This document shows, piece after piece, positions 9,056 to 18,459 of a DNA stretch of 64,000 bases (within the stretch, counting starts at the first letter, position 1; each line of letters begins with the position of its first letter). This DNA is from Paenibacillus_AB hodogayensis (lineage in GTDB: Bacteria > Bacillota > Bacilli > Paenibacillales > NBRC-103111), in NCBI RefSeq assembly GCF_039536325.1, contig NZ_BAAAYO010000001.1, forward strand, positions 186,001-250,000, given 5' to 3'. The notes under the pieces are model-generated. The model made no database searches and was not told the origin of the DNA. It saw only the letters and a list, made by a program, of their open reading frames with translations. The position numbers were made by a program, and so were the translations under genes.

Positions 9056-10939
9056 TCATATTTTCTCTGGAGTCATATGAAACATTCGGGAGTATGCGCC
9101 CTTCTCGGCGATCAGCGCGTCGTGGCTGCCCTTCTCGACGATCTCGCCGCGGTCTACGACCATGATCGTATCGGCGTCGCGAATCGTGTTCAGCCTATGC
9201 GCGATAATGAAGCTGGTGCGCCCCTTCATCAGCTGGAGCAGCGCGTCCTGAATGTGAAGCTCGGTCCGGGTGTCGATGCTGCTCGTCGCCTCGTCGAGAA
9301 TGAGGATCGACGGATCGGCGAGAATGACCCGGGCGATCGCCAGCAGCTGGCGCTGGCCCTGACTCAGGTTGCCGCCGTTCTCGGTCAGCGGCGTATCGTA
9401 TTTGAGCGGCAGCCGCTGGATGAAGGCGTCGGCGTTAGCCATTCTGGCCGCGTTGCGCATCTCCTCGTCGGTCGCCTGCGGCTTGCCGTATTTGATATTG
9501 TCGCGAATCGTACCCGAGAACAAGTATGTGTCCTGCAGCACGATGCCGAACGCTCTCCGCAGGCTGTCTCTCGTATAGTCCCTTATATCGCGCCCGTCCA
9601 AGTAAATGCTCCCGGCCGTCACGTCGTAAAACCGGGTAACCAGATTGACGACTGTCGTCTTGCCCGATCCGGTCGGTCCGACAATCGCCGTGCTGCTTCC
9701 TTCGGGCGCTTCGAAATCGATCCGTTTCAGTATCGGAACGTCAGGACGATAGCCGAAGCTGACGCCGTCGAACATGACATGCCCCCGCGGATTTTGCAAT
9801 GCGACGGTACCCGGCCGGTCCTCGGGCTCTTCCTGTTCCTCCAGCACTTCAAACGCCCGCTCCGCCCCGGCCACGCCGGATTGCAGCACGTTGTAAATAT
9901 TCGCCAGATCGTTCAGCGGCCGCACAAACTGCCGGGAATAGCTGATAAAGCTGGCGATGATGCCGACGGTTATATGGCCCTTGACGGCCAGTACCCCGCC
10001 GACGATGGCCACGGCGGCAAAGCCGATATTGCTGATGACGCTGAGCAGAGGCATCATGAACCCGGACCAAATCTGCGCCTTCAGGCCGACCTCGTACAGC
10101 CGGTCGTTCACGGAATCGAATTCCTCGATCGACTTGTCCTCGCGGTTGAACGCCTTGACGACCTAGATGCCGGAGATCGTTTCCTCGATATGCCCGTTCA
10201 GTTGGCCGAGCTGCGCCTGCTGCTCCTTAAACATCACGCTCGTCTTGCGCGTAATCGTCCGGGCGAGCACGTATACGAGCGGCACGGTTATAAGACTGGC
10301 GAGCGTAAGCAGCGGGCTCAGTACGAGCATCATGACGAGCGAACCGACGATGGCGATCACGCCGGACATAAGCTGTACGGTTGACTGCGAGATCGTCGTG
10401 CTGACGTTGTCGATATCGTTGGACATCCGGCTCATCACTTCGCCGTGCGGTCGCGCGTCGAAAAACGATAAGGGCAGCTTCTGCAGCTTCTCGAACATTG
10501 CCCGGCGCAAATTCATCACAACTCGCTGCGAGACTCCGGCCATCAGCCAGCCTTGCAGCAGCGTCAGCGCGCCGTCCGCTATGTAGGCCGCAGTCAGCGC
10601 GAACAGCGTCGCTTCAAGCAGGTGGAAATCGACTTTGCCGCTGGAAGCGGTCATCGTATCGATCGCCACCCCGATCAGGTAAGGACCGGTCAGCATAATC
10701 GCCGCATCGACGAGCAGGAAGGCGAATATGAACGCCAGCAGCCTGCGCTCGTTGCCGATATAGCTCCACAGCTTCGCCATCGTGCGGCGAAAATTTTTCG
10801 GTTTGACGACCGGACCTCCCCGGCCGCGCGCACCGAAGCCTCCTCCACCCGGAGGCTTTCCCGGCCCTCCGGGGCCGATGATCGGCGGCGCTTCCGCCGC
10901 GTTCCGCGCGCTGTCCGTTTGCTCATTCGGCTTTGGCAT
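9056..10939 (-). pseudogene. Heterodimeric ABC exporter, catalytic (BmrD/YheH-like) subunit, interrupted by a nonsense codon
   Basis: One 628-codon frame is split by a TAG at 10163-10165, between ETISGI and VVKAFNRED. Relatives have Q, R or K there, so CAG to TAG (one C-to-T change) is the simplest explanation. The N-terminus is Gly/Pro-rich (GPGGPGKPPGGGG), followed by six membrane helices. The separated 3' part carries the whole ATPase: Walker A GPTGSGKT, signature NLSQGQRQ, and Walker B ILILDEATSSID with the canonical catalytic Glu. Its start overlaps the partner gene by 17 bases. Without suppression only a 258-residue membrane fragment is made. A sequencing error is the alternative. Confidence 0.75.
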
Positions 10940-12671
10940 GGCCGCTCTTCCCCTTTCCGAACTGGGACTGGTAAATTTCCTGATACACGACGCAGCTTTC
11001 CATCAGCGAGTCGTGATCGCCGATGCCGACGACCTCGCCCTGATCGAGCACGACGATCCGGTCGGCGTCCATGACCGACGTAATGCGCTGAGCGATCAGC
11101 AGGCAGGTCAGCCCGCGGGCGTACGTCTTCAACGACTGCTTGATTCTAGCCTCGGTGGCGACGTCGACGGCGCTCGTGCAGTCGTCCAATATTAAAATCT
11201 GCGGTTGGCGGACTAGCGCCCGGGCGATGGACAGCCGCTGCTTCTGGCCGCCGGACAGGTTGACCCCGCGCTGGCCTAGCCGCGTCTCGTAACGCTCCGG
11301 CAAGCCCGTTACAAATTCGTGCGCCTCGGCGAGCCGGGCCGCGTGCTCGATATCCTCCTGGGTGGCCTCTTCCTTGCCCCAGCGAATATTGCCGGCGATC
11401 GGGCCGGTGAACAGCACGGACTTCTGCGGGACGACGGCGATGATCTCGCGCAGCGCATGCGGGTCGATGCGGCGCACATCTTCCCCGTTCACTTTAACCG
11501 TACCCGAATCGGCGTCGTAGAAGCGCGGCAGCAGGCCGACGAGACTGCTCTTGCCGGAACCGGTCGAGCCGATAATGCCGACAGTCTCTCCGGGCAGGCA
11601 ACTGAACGTCACGCCCTTCACGGCCGGCTCCCCCGCCGGTCCGTCGTAGGAGAACGAGACGTTCTCGAAATCGACGCGTCCTTGATCGCCGTCCCGGCCG
11701 GACAGCTTCGATTCGCTCCACGTCATCGTGCTGGACTCGTCGAACACTTCACCGATCCGTACGGTTGAAGCCCGAGCGCGCACAAGCATGTTAAACACCA
11801 TCGAGATGGTCATGAGCGAGAACAAAATTTGCGTCATGTAGTTGATGAAGGCGACGATGTGACCGATCTGCATCTGTCCGCTGTCGACCCGGATGCCGCC
11901 GAGCCAGATTACCGCCACGATGCCGAAATTGACCGTCAGCATAATCGCCGGATTGAACAACGACATCAGACGCATTACGTTGACCGAGCGATGCTGGTAC
12001 TCCTCGTTGGCCCGGGCGAACTTGCCCGATTCGTAATCGAACCGGTTGAACGCCTTGACGACCCGGACGCCGGACAAATATTCGCGGATCACGCCGTTCA
12101 CCCGGTCGAGCGCTTTCTGTACCGACATGAACCGAGTGAAGCCGATCTTCATGTTAAGCGCCACCAGTAGCACGACGACCGGCACGACGACGGCGAGAAC
12201 GACCGCCAGATGCGGATTGAGCCGGATCGCCATAATGAGGCTGCCGATGCACAGCAAGGGCGCCTTGACGAAGATGCGCATCAGGCCGTTGACGAAGTTT
12301 TGCACCTGGGTGACGTCGTTGGTCAGCCGGGTGACGAGGGAAGCCCTTTCAAACTTGTCGATATTCGCGAACGAGAGCGTCTGGATTTTGCGGAACAGAT
12401 CGCTCCGCAGTTCCGTTCCGAACTTTTGCGACACGCGGCTGGAAATAATGTTGCGGGACGTGGCGCCAAGAGCGCCCACCGCCGTGATGAGCAGCATCAG
12501 GCCGCCCATGCGCAGCACGTAGTTCATGTCTTGTCCGGCAATGCCGACATCGATGATCTTCGCCATGATCGTCGGCTGCAGCAGGTCGCAAGCCGCCTCG
12601 ATCGTCAGAAACGACACCGCCACGCAGAACAGCTTCCAATGCTTTCGGACATAAGGGAGTAAAAAGTGCAT
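10923..12671 (-). CDS. Heterodimeric ABC exporter, degenerate-site (BmrC/YheI-like) subunit
   Basis: 582 aa: six transmembrane helices (residues 15-300) and one ATPase domain with Walker A IIGSTGSGKSS and signature LSGGQKQR. Walker B is ILILDDCTSAVD, in which the catalytic Glu is replaced by Asp. Such a degenerate site is characteristic of one half of heterodimeric multidrug exporters, which depends on the partner for hydrolysis. The partner gene overlaps its 3' end but carries a stop codon, so the complex is probably inactive. Known family members export drugs or act in sporulating cells. Confidence 0.85.
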   Translation of the reverse strand: MHFLLPYVRKHWKLFCVAVSFLTIEAACDLLQPTIMAKIIDVGIAGQDMNYVLRMGGLMLLITAVGALGATSRNIISSRVSQKFGTELRSDLFRKIQTLSFANIDKFERASLVTRLTNDVTQVQNFVNGLMRIFVKAPLLCIGSLIMAIRLNPHLAVVLAVVVPVVVLLVALNMKIGFTRFMSVQKALDRVNGVIREYLSGVRVVKAFNRFDYESGKFARANEEYQHRSVNVMRLMSLFNPAIMLTVNFGIVAVIWLGGIRVDSGQMQIGHIVAFINYMTQILFSLMTISMVFNMLVRARASTVRIGEVFDESSTMTWSESKLSGRDGDQGRVDFENVSFSYDGPAGEPAVKGVTFSCLPGETVGIIGSTGSGKSSLVGLLPRFYDADSGTVKVNGEDVRRIDPHALREIIAVVPQKSVLFTGPIAGNIRWGKEEATQEDIEHAARLAEAHEFVTGLPERYETRLGQRGVNLSGGQKQRLSIARALVRQPQILILDDCTSAVDVATEARIKQSLKTYARGLTCLLIAQRITSVMDADRIVVLDQGEVVGIGDHDSLMESCVVYQEIYQSQFGKGKSGHAKAE

Positions 12672-12871
12672 CGTCTCTCTCTCCTTCTACCTGTACAGCG
12701 GCAAAATGTACAGTTATTCCGTGGCGTCGTCACGGATAAACGCTTTTGGGGATATATACATACCTGTTATTATACATCCGGTCCATGGAAAACTGAATGC
12801 TTTGCGGCATGTAATCTAGAAGCCGATTCCGCGCCAATTCGCCCTGCTGAGGAAACCAAGAGAGCTGTAAC

Positions 12872-12913
12872 AGAAAAGACCGCCTCTGGCATGTTCCGGC
12901 TGCGGCCTCTTCT
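12872..12913. terminator. Hairpin terminator after the siderophore-binding protein gene
   Basis: AGAAAAGACCGC and GCGGCCTCTTCT pair with one bulge. The minus-strand read ends in TCTTTTCTG and the plus-strand read in TTTTTATTTC. It lies directly past the yclQ-like stop. Confidence 0.5.
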
Positions 12914-12922
12914 GTGCTATTT

Positions 12923-13918
12923 TTATTTCACGCTTTTCTCGATTTCCTTGACCATTTCGGAGACGGAAATCAGGCCGCCGCCCGACAAGTACCAATAGTT
13001 TTGATCGAGGTAGACGATATGGCCGTCCTTGAACGCCTTCGTTTTCTTGACCAGCTCGTTCTCGATCGTTTTCTTCGCGCCCGCTTCTCCTCCGACAGCG
13101 GCACTGCGGTCGATGACGAACAAATAATCCGGATTTTTCTCGGCAATGTATTCGAACGTGACGCTCTGGCCGTGCGTGGATACTTCAATCTTCGGATCGA
13201 CCGGTGTAAAGCCGAGCACGTCGTGGATGATGCCGAAGCGCGAGCCTGCGCCGTATGCGCTGATCGAGCCATCGTTGGCAAGAACGATAAGCGCGTTTTT
13301 ACCGCTCGCCTTGACCTTTTCGGCAACCGACTTGATCGTGCCGTTCACTTGGGCAAGCTCCGTCTCCACTTGCGCTTCCTTGCCGAAAATTTGGCCTAGC
13401 GTCTTCGCGTTTTCGGTGTAGGTTGGAATATAATTCGCGTTGTCTACGCCCAGAAAGATCGTCGGAGCGATTTTGCTCAGCTCCTCGTAAGCCGTCGTCA
13501 GCCGTCCGGAAATAATGATCAGGTCCGGCTTGATCGCGTTCACTTTCTCGAAATCCGCTTCCACCAGACTGCCGACATTTTTGTATTTCGCATCCTTGTA
13601 CTTGGCCAAGTAAGGCGGAATGTTCGCCTGCGGCACGCCCGTCACCTCTACGCCGAGCTTGTCCAGCGAGTCGAGCACGCCGTAGTCGAACACGACGACC
13701 TTTTGCGGATTTTTCTTCACTTTCGTCTCGCCCAGCTTGTGCTTGATCGTCAATTCCGTCGGCGGTGCAGGCGTGGAAGCGGCAGGCGTCGTGCTGCCGG
13801 TTTCCGGTGCCGAGGAACCGTTCTTTGTATCGCTCGAGCTATTGCCGCAAGCGGATGCGATCATGACGAATACGAAAAGCATGGCCAACATAATGGAATT
13901 TTTCTTCATTTTAACCAT
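12923..13918 (-). CDS. yclQ: Petrobactin-type siderophore-binding lipoprotein
   Basis: 331 aa. Lipoprotein signal with lipobox IASAC near residue 24, a Thr/Ser/Pro linker, then a class III (TroA/FecB) binding fold: KVVVFDYGVLDSLDKLGVEVTG, DLIIISGR, and the late YLDQNYWYLSGGG segment characteristic of YclQ/FatB-type catecholate and petrobactin receptors. It is the last gene of a four-gene unit in the exact B. subtilis order yclN-O-P-Q and would capture ferric siderophore at the outer membrane face. Start codons at 13918 and 13909 are both possible; AGGGG lies 3 or 12 bases away. Confidence 0.85.
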   Translation of the reverse strand: MVKMKKNSIMLAMLFVFVMIASACGNSSSDTKNGSSAPETGSTTPAASTPAPPTELTIKHKLGETKVKKNPQKVVVFDYGVLDSLDKLGVEVTGVPQANIPPYLAKYKDAKYKNVGSLVEADFEKVNAIKPDLIIISGRLTTAYEELSKIAPTIFLGVDNANYIPTYTENAKTLGQIFGKEAQVETELAQVNGTIKSVAEKVKASGKNALIVLANDGSISAYGAGSRFGIIHDVLGFTPVDPKIEVSTHGQSVTFEYIAEKNPDYLFVIDRSAAVGGEAGAKKTIENELVKKTKAFKDGHIVYLDQNYWYLSGGGLISVSEMVKEIEKSVK

Positions 13919-13957
13919 TCACCCCTGTTTAGTAATGATAAGGCGGAAGCTTAGCTC

Positions 13958-14716
13958 CTAAGAAAAGTAGACGGCGATCTTATTGCCGTTGATCGTCTCG
14001 ATCGGAATGTGCATATCGTAAATGTCGCGAAGCACGGGCGTTTGAATCATGTCCGCGGTCGGCCCCTCCCTCACCACCTTTCCGTTTTTGAGCGCCACGA
14101 TGCAGTCGGAATAGCAGGAAGCGAAGTTGATATCGTGAAGCACGAGCACGATCGTTTTGCCAAGATCGGCCACCATATTTTTCAGCACTTTCATGATTTG
14201 CACCGAATGCTTCATATCCAGGTTGTTGAGCGGCTCGTCCAGCAAAATATAATCAGTATTCTGGGCGATGACCATGGAGATGAAGGCGCGCTGCCGCTGA
14301 CCTCCGCTCAACTGGTCCAAATAGCTGTCTCGCATGTCGCCAAGCTCCATATAATCGATCGCTTCGTCGATGAACCGCCTGTCTTCCTTCGTCAGCCTGC
14401 CCTGCGAGTACGGAAACCGGCCGAAGCCGACCAGGTCCTTCACCGTCAGACGGATGTTGATATGGTTCGATTGCTTCAAAATCGATATCGTTTTGGCCAG
14501 CTCGTTATTGTCCCATTTGCCGAGCTCGCGGCCTTCGATCCATATTTCCCCGCTATCCTTCTTGATCAACCGGCTGACCATGGACAGCAGCGTGCTTTTG
14601 CCCGCGCCGTTCGGACCGATGAAGGAGGTGACGGTGCCTTTGGCGATCCGCACGGACACATTCTCGACTACCGCTTTGCCCCCGTAAGCTTTGGATACGT
14701 TCTTGACCTCTACCAC
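13958..14716 (-). CDS. yclP: Petrobactin-type siderophore importer ATPase
   Basis: 252 aa with a GTG start at 14716 (GGAGAG 6 bases upstream). Walker A GPNGAGKS is near residue 34, signature LSGGQRQR near 137, Walker B YILLDEPLNNLD near 158, and switch His in LVLHDINFA. It belongs to the FepC/FecE class and overlaps the permease gene upstream by 7 bases. It energises ferric-siderophore uptake by the two membrane subunits encoded before it. Confidence 0.88.
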   Translation of the reverse strand: MVEVKNVSKAYGGKAVVENVSVRIAKGTVTSFIGPNGAGKSTLLSMVSRLIKKDSGEIWIEGRELGKWDNNELAKTISILKQSNHINIRLTVKDLVGFGRFPYSQGRLTKEDRRFIDEAIDYMELGDMRDSYLDQLSGGQRQRAFISMVIAQNTDYILLDEPLNNLDMKHSVQIMKVLKNMVADLGKTIVLVLHDINFASCYSDCIVALKNGKVVREGPTADMIQTPVLRDIYDMHIPIETINGNKIAVYFS

Positions 14717-15660
14717 GATTTACTCTCCTTTAACAGCAAATACAAGAAGTACACGCCGCCGATAAAATTGATAATAACGCTGATCGTGGTCGAGAAAGTG
14801 AACACCCGCTCCACCACGAGCTGTCCCCCTGTCAGCGCGATGACGCCGATCAGGATCGAAGCCCACAGCAAGAAACTGTGACGGTACGTCTTCATAAATG
14901 GATAGGCGATGTTGGCGACGAGCAAGCCCAGAAACGTAATCGGTCCGACCAGCGCTGTCGAGATCGAAGTCAGGATCGCTACGACGACAAGCAGCCGTTT
15001 GACCAGCCCGTTGTACGGCAAGCCGAGGTTGAGCGCGTGCTCCCGGCCGAGCGCCAGCACGTCCAAATATTTGATCAGCCTGATGCAATAAATCGCCACG
15101 ACGGCCATCGAGACAACCGCCACCGCCAGTATGCCCGTATTGATCCGGTTGAAGCTGGCAAACATGCGGCTTTGCAGCACGAGAAACTCGTTCGGATCGA
15201 TCAGCACCTGCATGAACGTCGTCATGCTGCCGAACAGCGAGCCGAGCACGATTCCGACCAGCAGCAGGAAGTAAATGTTCCGTCCTTCCTTCTTGAACAT
15301 GAACCGGTACAGCAGCAGCGCGAAACCGATCATCAGGCCGACCGACAGGAGAAAGTTCCAGTTCGGATTGATCAAGGCGACGTGCATCGACCCGAATACG
15401 AAAATGATGAACGTCTGCGTAAGCATGTACAGCGAGTCGAGTCCGATAATGCTCGGTGTCAAAATCCGGTTGTTCGTCACGGTCTGGAAGACGACCGTCG
15501 AGAACGCGATCGCCGCCGCCGTCAAGGCGATTGCTCCTATTTTCAATCCCCTGCGGGGAAGCACGTAGTCCCAGTTGCCTCCGGACTGGATGGTCATAAA
15601 GACGACGATGAGCGCCACGGATATAAGCGCCAATATCCCGATCTTGGTTTTAGGATTCAT
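14710..15660 (-). CDS. yclO: Petrobactin-type siderophore importer permease 2
   Basis: 316 aa, about nine hydrophobic segments, FecCD family (LTPSIIGLDSLYMLTQTFIIF and the coupling-helix region VGPITFLGLLVANIAYP near residue 250). It overlaps the yclN-like gene by 11 bases and has GGAG 8 bases before ATG 15660. It forms the membrane channel with the yclN product. Position and sequence match YclO rather than a duplicated YclN. Confidence 0.87.
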   Translation of the reverse strand: MNPKTKIGILALISVALIVVFMTIQSGGNWDYVLPRRGLKIGAIALTAAAIAFSTVVFQTVTNNRILTPSIIGLDSLYMLTQTFIIFVFGSMHVALINPNWNFLLSVGLMIGFALLLYRFMFKKEGRNIYFLLLVGIVLGSLFGSMTTFMQVLIDPNEFLVLQSRMFASFNRINTGILAVAVVSMAVVAIYCIRLIKYLDVLALGREHALNLGLPYNGLVKRLLVVVAILTSISTALVGPITFLGLLVANIAYPFMKTYRHSFLLWASILIGVIALTGGQLVVERVFTFSTTISVIINFIGGVYFLYLLLKESKSW

Positions 15661-16603
15661 ATGCCTTTCTCCTCAATAGCAAGTACAGAAAAATACCGCT
15701 TCCTATAACGCCGACGGTAAGACCGATCGGGATTTCGTAAGGATATATGATGACGCGGCCCAGTATGTCGCACCCGAGTACGAAGACGGCTCCAAGCAAA
15801 GCCGTATGGGACAGGTTATCCTTTAGATTGTCTCCCCTGTACATCGTTACGATGTTCGGCACAACGAGACCGAGAAATGGAATGACGCCGACGGTCAAGA
15901 TGTTGGCGGCCGATACCATCGCCACGATGACGAGACCGAGATTGACCACCTGCTTGTACTTCAGCCCCAAGTTAACCGAGAACTCCTCCCCCATTCCGGC
16001 AATCGTAAAGCGGTGCGCGTACACATAGGAGACGACAACCAGCGGAAGGCTGATGTACAGCAGCTCGTACCGGCCTTTCAGCACCAACGAAAAATTACCT
16101 TGCAGCCACGAGGAAATGTTCTGGATCAAATCCTGCTTGTAGGCGAAAAAGGTCGTAATCGATCCGATAATGTTGCCGAACATCAAGCCTACGAGCGGGA
16201 TGAAGATCGTATCCTTGAATTTCACTTTGTCCAATATTTTCATGAACAGCAGTGTTCCGGCCAAGGCGAACGCGAACGCGACGGCCATTTTCAATAACGG
16301 AGACGCGGCACCGAACAGCATCATGGCCACAAGCACGCCCAGTCTCGCGGAATCCATCGTCCCGGCCGTCGTCGGCGATACGAACTTATTGCGGGTCAAT
16401 TGCTGCATGATGAGCCCGACGATGCTCATGCTTACACCCGCTATGACGATGCTGATCAGTCGCGGAATACGGCTGATCCACAGCACCTGAACCTGATCGT
16501 CGCTCAGTCGGAACAGATCGAGCGGCGTAATGTTCTTCGCCCCGATAAACACGGACGCGAAGGCAAGCGCGAGGAGAAGCGCAACCAAATAGCTTTTTTT
16601 CAT
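15650..16603 (-). CDS. yclN: Petrobactin-type siderophore importer permease 1
   Basis: 317 aa FecCD-type permease with about nine membrane segments. Diagnostic stretches are NKFVSPTTAGTMDSARLG near residue 72 and the coupling region VGVIPFLGLVVPNIV near residue 235. It is the first gene of the importer operon. Two Fur-like boxes and a plausible sigma-A promoter lie within 115 bases upstream, so iron repression is likely. Confidence 0.87.
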   Translation of the reverse strand: MKKSYLVALLLALAFASVFIGAKNITPLDLFRLSDDQVQVLWISRIPRLISIVIAGVSMSIVGLIMQQLTRNKFVSPTTAGTMDSARLGVLVAMMLFGAASPLLKMAVAFAFALAGTLLFMKILDKVKFKDTIFIPLVGLMFGNIIGSITTFFAYKQDLIQNISSWLQGNFSLVLKGRYELLYISLPLVVVSYVYAHRFTIAGMGEEFSVNLGLKYKQVVNLGLVIVAMVSAANILTVGVIPFLGLVVPNIVTMYRGDNLKDNLSHTALLGAVFVLGCDILGRVIIYPYEIPIGLTVGVIGSGIFLYLLLRRKAYES

Positions 16604-16629
16604 GTCCGGCTAATCTTCCTTCATAACAA

Positions 16630-16644
16630 AGATAATCATTCTCA
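16630..16644. promoter_or_regulatory. Fur-like box, proximal
   Basis: AGATAATCATTCTCA matches the 7-1-7 Fur consensus TGATAATNATTATCA at 12 of the 14 specified positions. It lies 27 bases upstream of the yclN start and is the weaker of two boxes. Confidence 0.65.
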
Positions 16645-16664
16645 ATAAGAAGCAAAAAAATAAC

Positions 16665-16679
16665 TGATAATCATTATCA
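16665..16679. promoter_or_regulatory. Fur box, perfect 7-1-7 match
   Basis: TGATAATCATTATCA is an exact match to the Bacillus Fur 7-1-7 inverted repeat. It sits 10 bases downstream of the -10 hexamer at 16690, so Fur bound here would block the importer operon when iron is plentiful. Confidence 0.88.
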
Positions 16680-16689
16680 ACTTCACCCT

Positions 16690-16717
16690 ATTTTACACGA
16701 TTCCCCGGCCATTTTAA
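16690..16717 (-). promoter_or_regulatory. Sigma-A-type promoter of the yclNOPQ-like operon
   Basis: On the minus strand TTAAAA, a 16-base spacer, then TAAAAT, directly upstream of the Fur boxes. The -35 match is modest. Confidence 0.45.
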
Positions 16718-16753
16718 TGGATAATCCTTTCTCGCTGCATGGATTTTTCTAGA

Positions 16754-18304
16754 CTATGTATCCTTTAGCAGCAAGTTGACGGTCTGGTCGATCAGGCTCT
16801 CGTTCGTCGAGGCGTTATACATGAGCGGCTCCTCGTAGCGGATTAGGAGAAAGCGCGGTCGAGCTTGGCCGGCAGCAAGCTCCCTCCACTGCCGCTCGTA
16901 CCCGGCAAGCTCCTCGTCGGAGCGCGACTGCGGCATGAGCAGCAACAAGTGCTCGCCGCCCAATTCGGCGACCTCGCGCAGCGACTCGACCTCCAGCAGA
17001 CCGAAGCGCTCGGCTTGCACCGGAGGCTTGACCTGCAAATCATCGTAAAACAGATCCTTGATCTTGTTCATCCGCATGCCGTATACGCGAAAGCCGCTGC
17101 CGTACGCGCTTGCCAGCAAAAAGGGCGTGTCCCCCAAATGCCGGCGGACGAGTTGGCGGGCATTGCTCACTTTCTGGTCGTAGAAGGCTAGCCAACGCTC
17201 GGCGACGCTGGCAATGCCGAGAATGCTGCTAATTTGCAGCAGCCTCTCCTTCCACGGATACCCTTTCCACTGCAAGCTGATAACCGGAGCAATCCCGGCA
17301 ACCGTGCGCAGCAGCTCGCCGGGAATTGGCGACGTCAGCACGAGTTCCGGCTTTGTGTCGGCCATACGCCGCACATACGGCTCGGGGTCGTCCGACCAGC
17401 CTCGATCGAGCACCCATTCGGGCATGATGCCTAGCACCGATAAGTCGCCCTTGAATACCGGCTGCATGACGATTTTTTTGTTGGCGCACGCCGCATATTC
17501 GGTAGGCGTCATGCCCATGTGCTTCTTGAACAGCCGGCTGAAATACAATTCGTCCGTATAGCCGGCGCAATGCGCCACTTCCGTTACGGAGGCGCGCGAA
17601 TGCGCCAGCATATGCAGCGAGGCGTTCAGCCGGATTGCGGTCATATATTTGTGCGGGCTTAATCCCGTATGTTTGCGGAACGCCTGATAAAATCTACCCG
17701 CACTGACGCCGGATTGACGCGCCAGCTGTTCGACGTCGATCGCATCGGCGTAATGGTCGGTCATATACCGCTTCGTTCGCTCCACGTAATCGATGAAATC
17801 GTCGTCGGCGATCTTGGGCTCGCCAATATGGCGGAGGAAGGCGGAAGCAATAGAGTAAAGGTGCGACTGCAATTGGAAATAGGCATCCGGCTTAAGCTCC
17901 CTCCCCGCCTCCACAAAGTCGGCGATCCAGCCGCGTACTTGCGGAACGCGAAAGCTGAACAGCCCGAAATCGACAATCGGCTCATCCCCGGCCGACCGGA
18001 GCTTCTCTTCTGCTTGCCCTTTCCAGACGAAGCGGATCCATATGGCTTGAAAAGAGCTTTGCTCTTCGTTTTGTATCGTACAATGCGTATTCGATGGCAA
18101 ATAAAACAGCTCTCCGGAGACGATTTTGCCAGAGCGGCTGTTGCCTTCCCGAGTCAGCGTGACTTTGGCGCCGCCCTTTTCGGCAAAGCCGAAAGTCGGA
18201 TAGCGGCAGTCCAGTATGGCGATGGCGCCCTGGCCCTCCAGTTTAAGCTCCTCGGTCCCCGCATAGTGAAGCGTCATTTCCCGAAACCGGTCGTAGACGG
18301 ACAT
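16754..18304 (-). CDS. Btr-like AraC regulator with fused siderophore-binding domain
   Basis: 516 aa. Residues 1-160 are an AraC sensor region. Residues 175-275 hold two helix-turn-helix motifs (VTEVAHCAGYTDELYFSRLFKK). Residues 280-515 are a TroA/FecB-type binding fold (LSVLGIMPEWVLDRG; KPELVLTSPIPGELLRTVAGIAPVIS). This architecture is that of B. subtilis Btr, which binds a ferric siderophore and activates its importer. It lies just upstream of the yclNOPQ-like operon on the same strand and is its probable activator. A Fur-like box overlaps its promoter. Whether it senses petrobactin or another siderophore cannot be read from sequence. Confidence 0.85.
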   Translation of the reverse strand: MSVYDRFREMTLHYAGTEELKLEGQGAIAILDCRYPTFGFAEKGGAKVTLTREGNSRSGKIVSGELFYLPSNTHCTIQNEEQSSFQAIWIRFVWKGQAEEKLRSAGDEPIVDFGLFSFRVPQVRGWIADFVEAGRELKPDAYFQLQSHLYSIASAFLRHIGEPKIADDDFIDYVERTKRYMTDHYADAIDVEQLARQSGVSAGRFYQAFRKHTGLSPHKYMTAIRLNASLHMLAHSRASVTEVAHCAGYTDELYFSRLFKKHMGMTPTEYAACANKKIVMQPVFKGDLSVLGIMPEWVLDRGWSDDPEPYVRRMADTKPELVLTSPIPGELLRTVAGIAPVISLQWKGYPWKERLLQISSILGIASVAERWLAFYDQKVSNARQLVRRHLGDTPFLLASAYGSGFRVYGMRMNKIKDLFYDDLQVKPPVQAERFGLLEVESLREVAELGGEHLLLLMPQSRSDEELAGYERQWRELAAGQARPRFLLIRYEEPLMYNASTNESLIDQTVNLLLKDT

Positions 18305-18350
18305 GATTCATTCAGCTCCCTGCTGGCTAGAAAAAGACAACCCTTCAAAC

Positions 18351-18378
18351 ATTACATGATAATCGTTCTCATTGTCAA
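18351..18378 (-). promoter_or_regulatory. Sigma-A promoter with overlapping Fur box for the Btr-like gene
   Basis: On the minus strand: -35 TTGACA (perfect), 16-base spacer, -10 TGTAAT. The Fur-like sequence GATAATCGTTCTCATTGTC (18358-18376; 15 of 19 to the classic Fur box) covers the spacer, an arrangement that would exclude RNA polymerase in high iron. Confidence 0.7.
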
Positions 18379-18459
18379 ATTGAAGAAACCTCCAATTCGC
18401 CCGGCAGGCGTCATGGAGGTTTGGTTCATGGTACGTTCCCGTTTCTTGCAGCTTCCGCG

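Noticed and set aside
10163..10165. Programmed UAG readthrough or pyrrolysine
   Set aside because: No stem-loop or pyl genes are visible, and the position is a variable Gln/Arg/Lys site in relatives. A point mutation is simpler.
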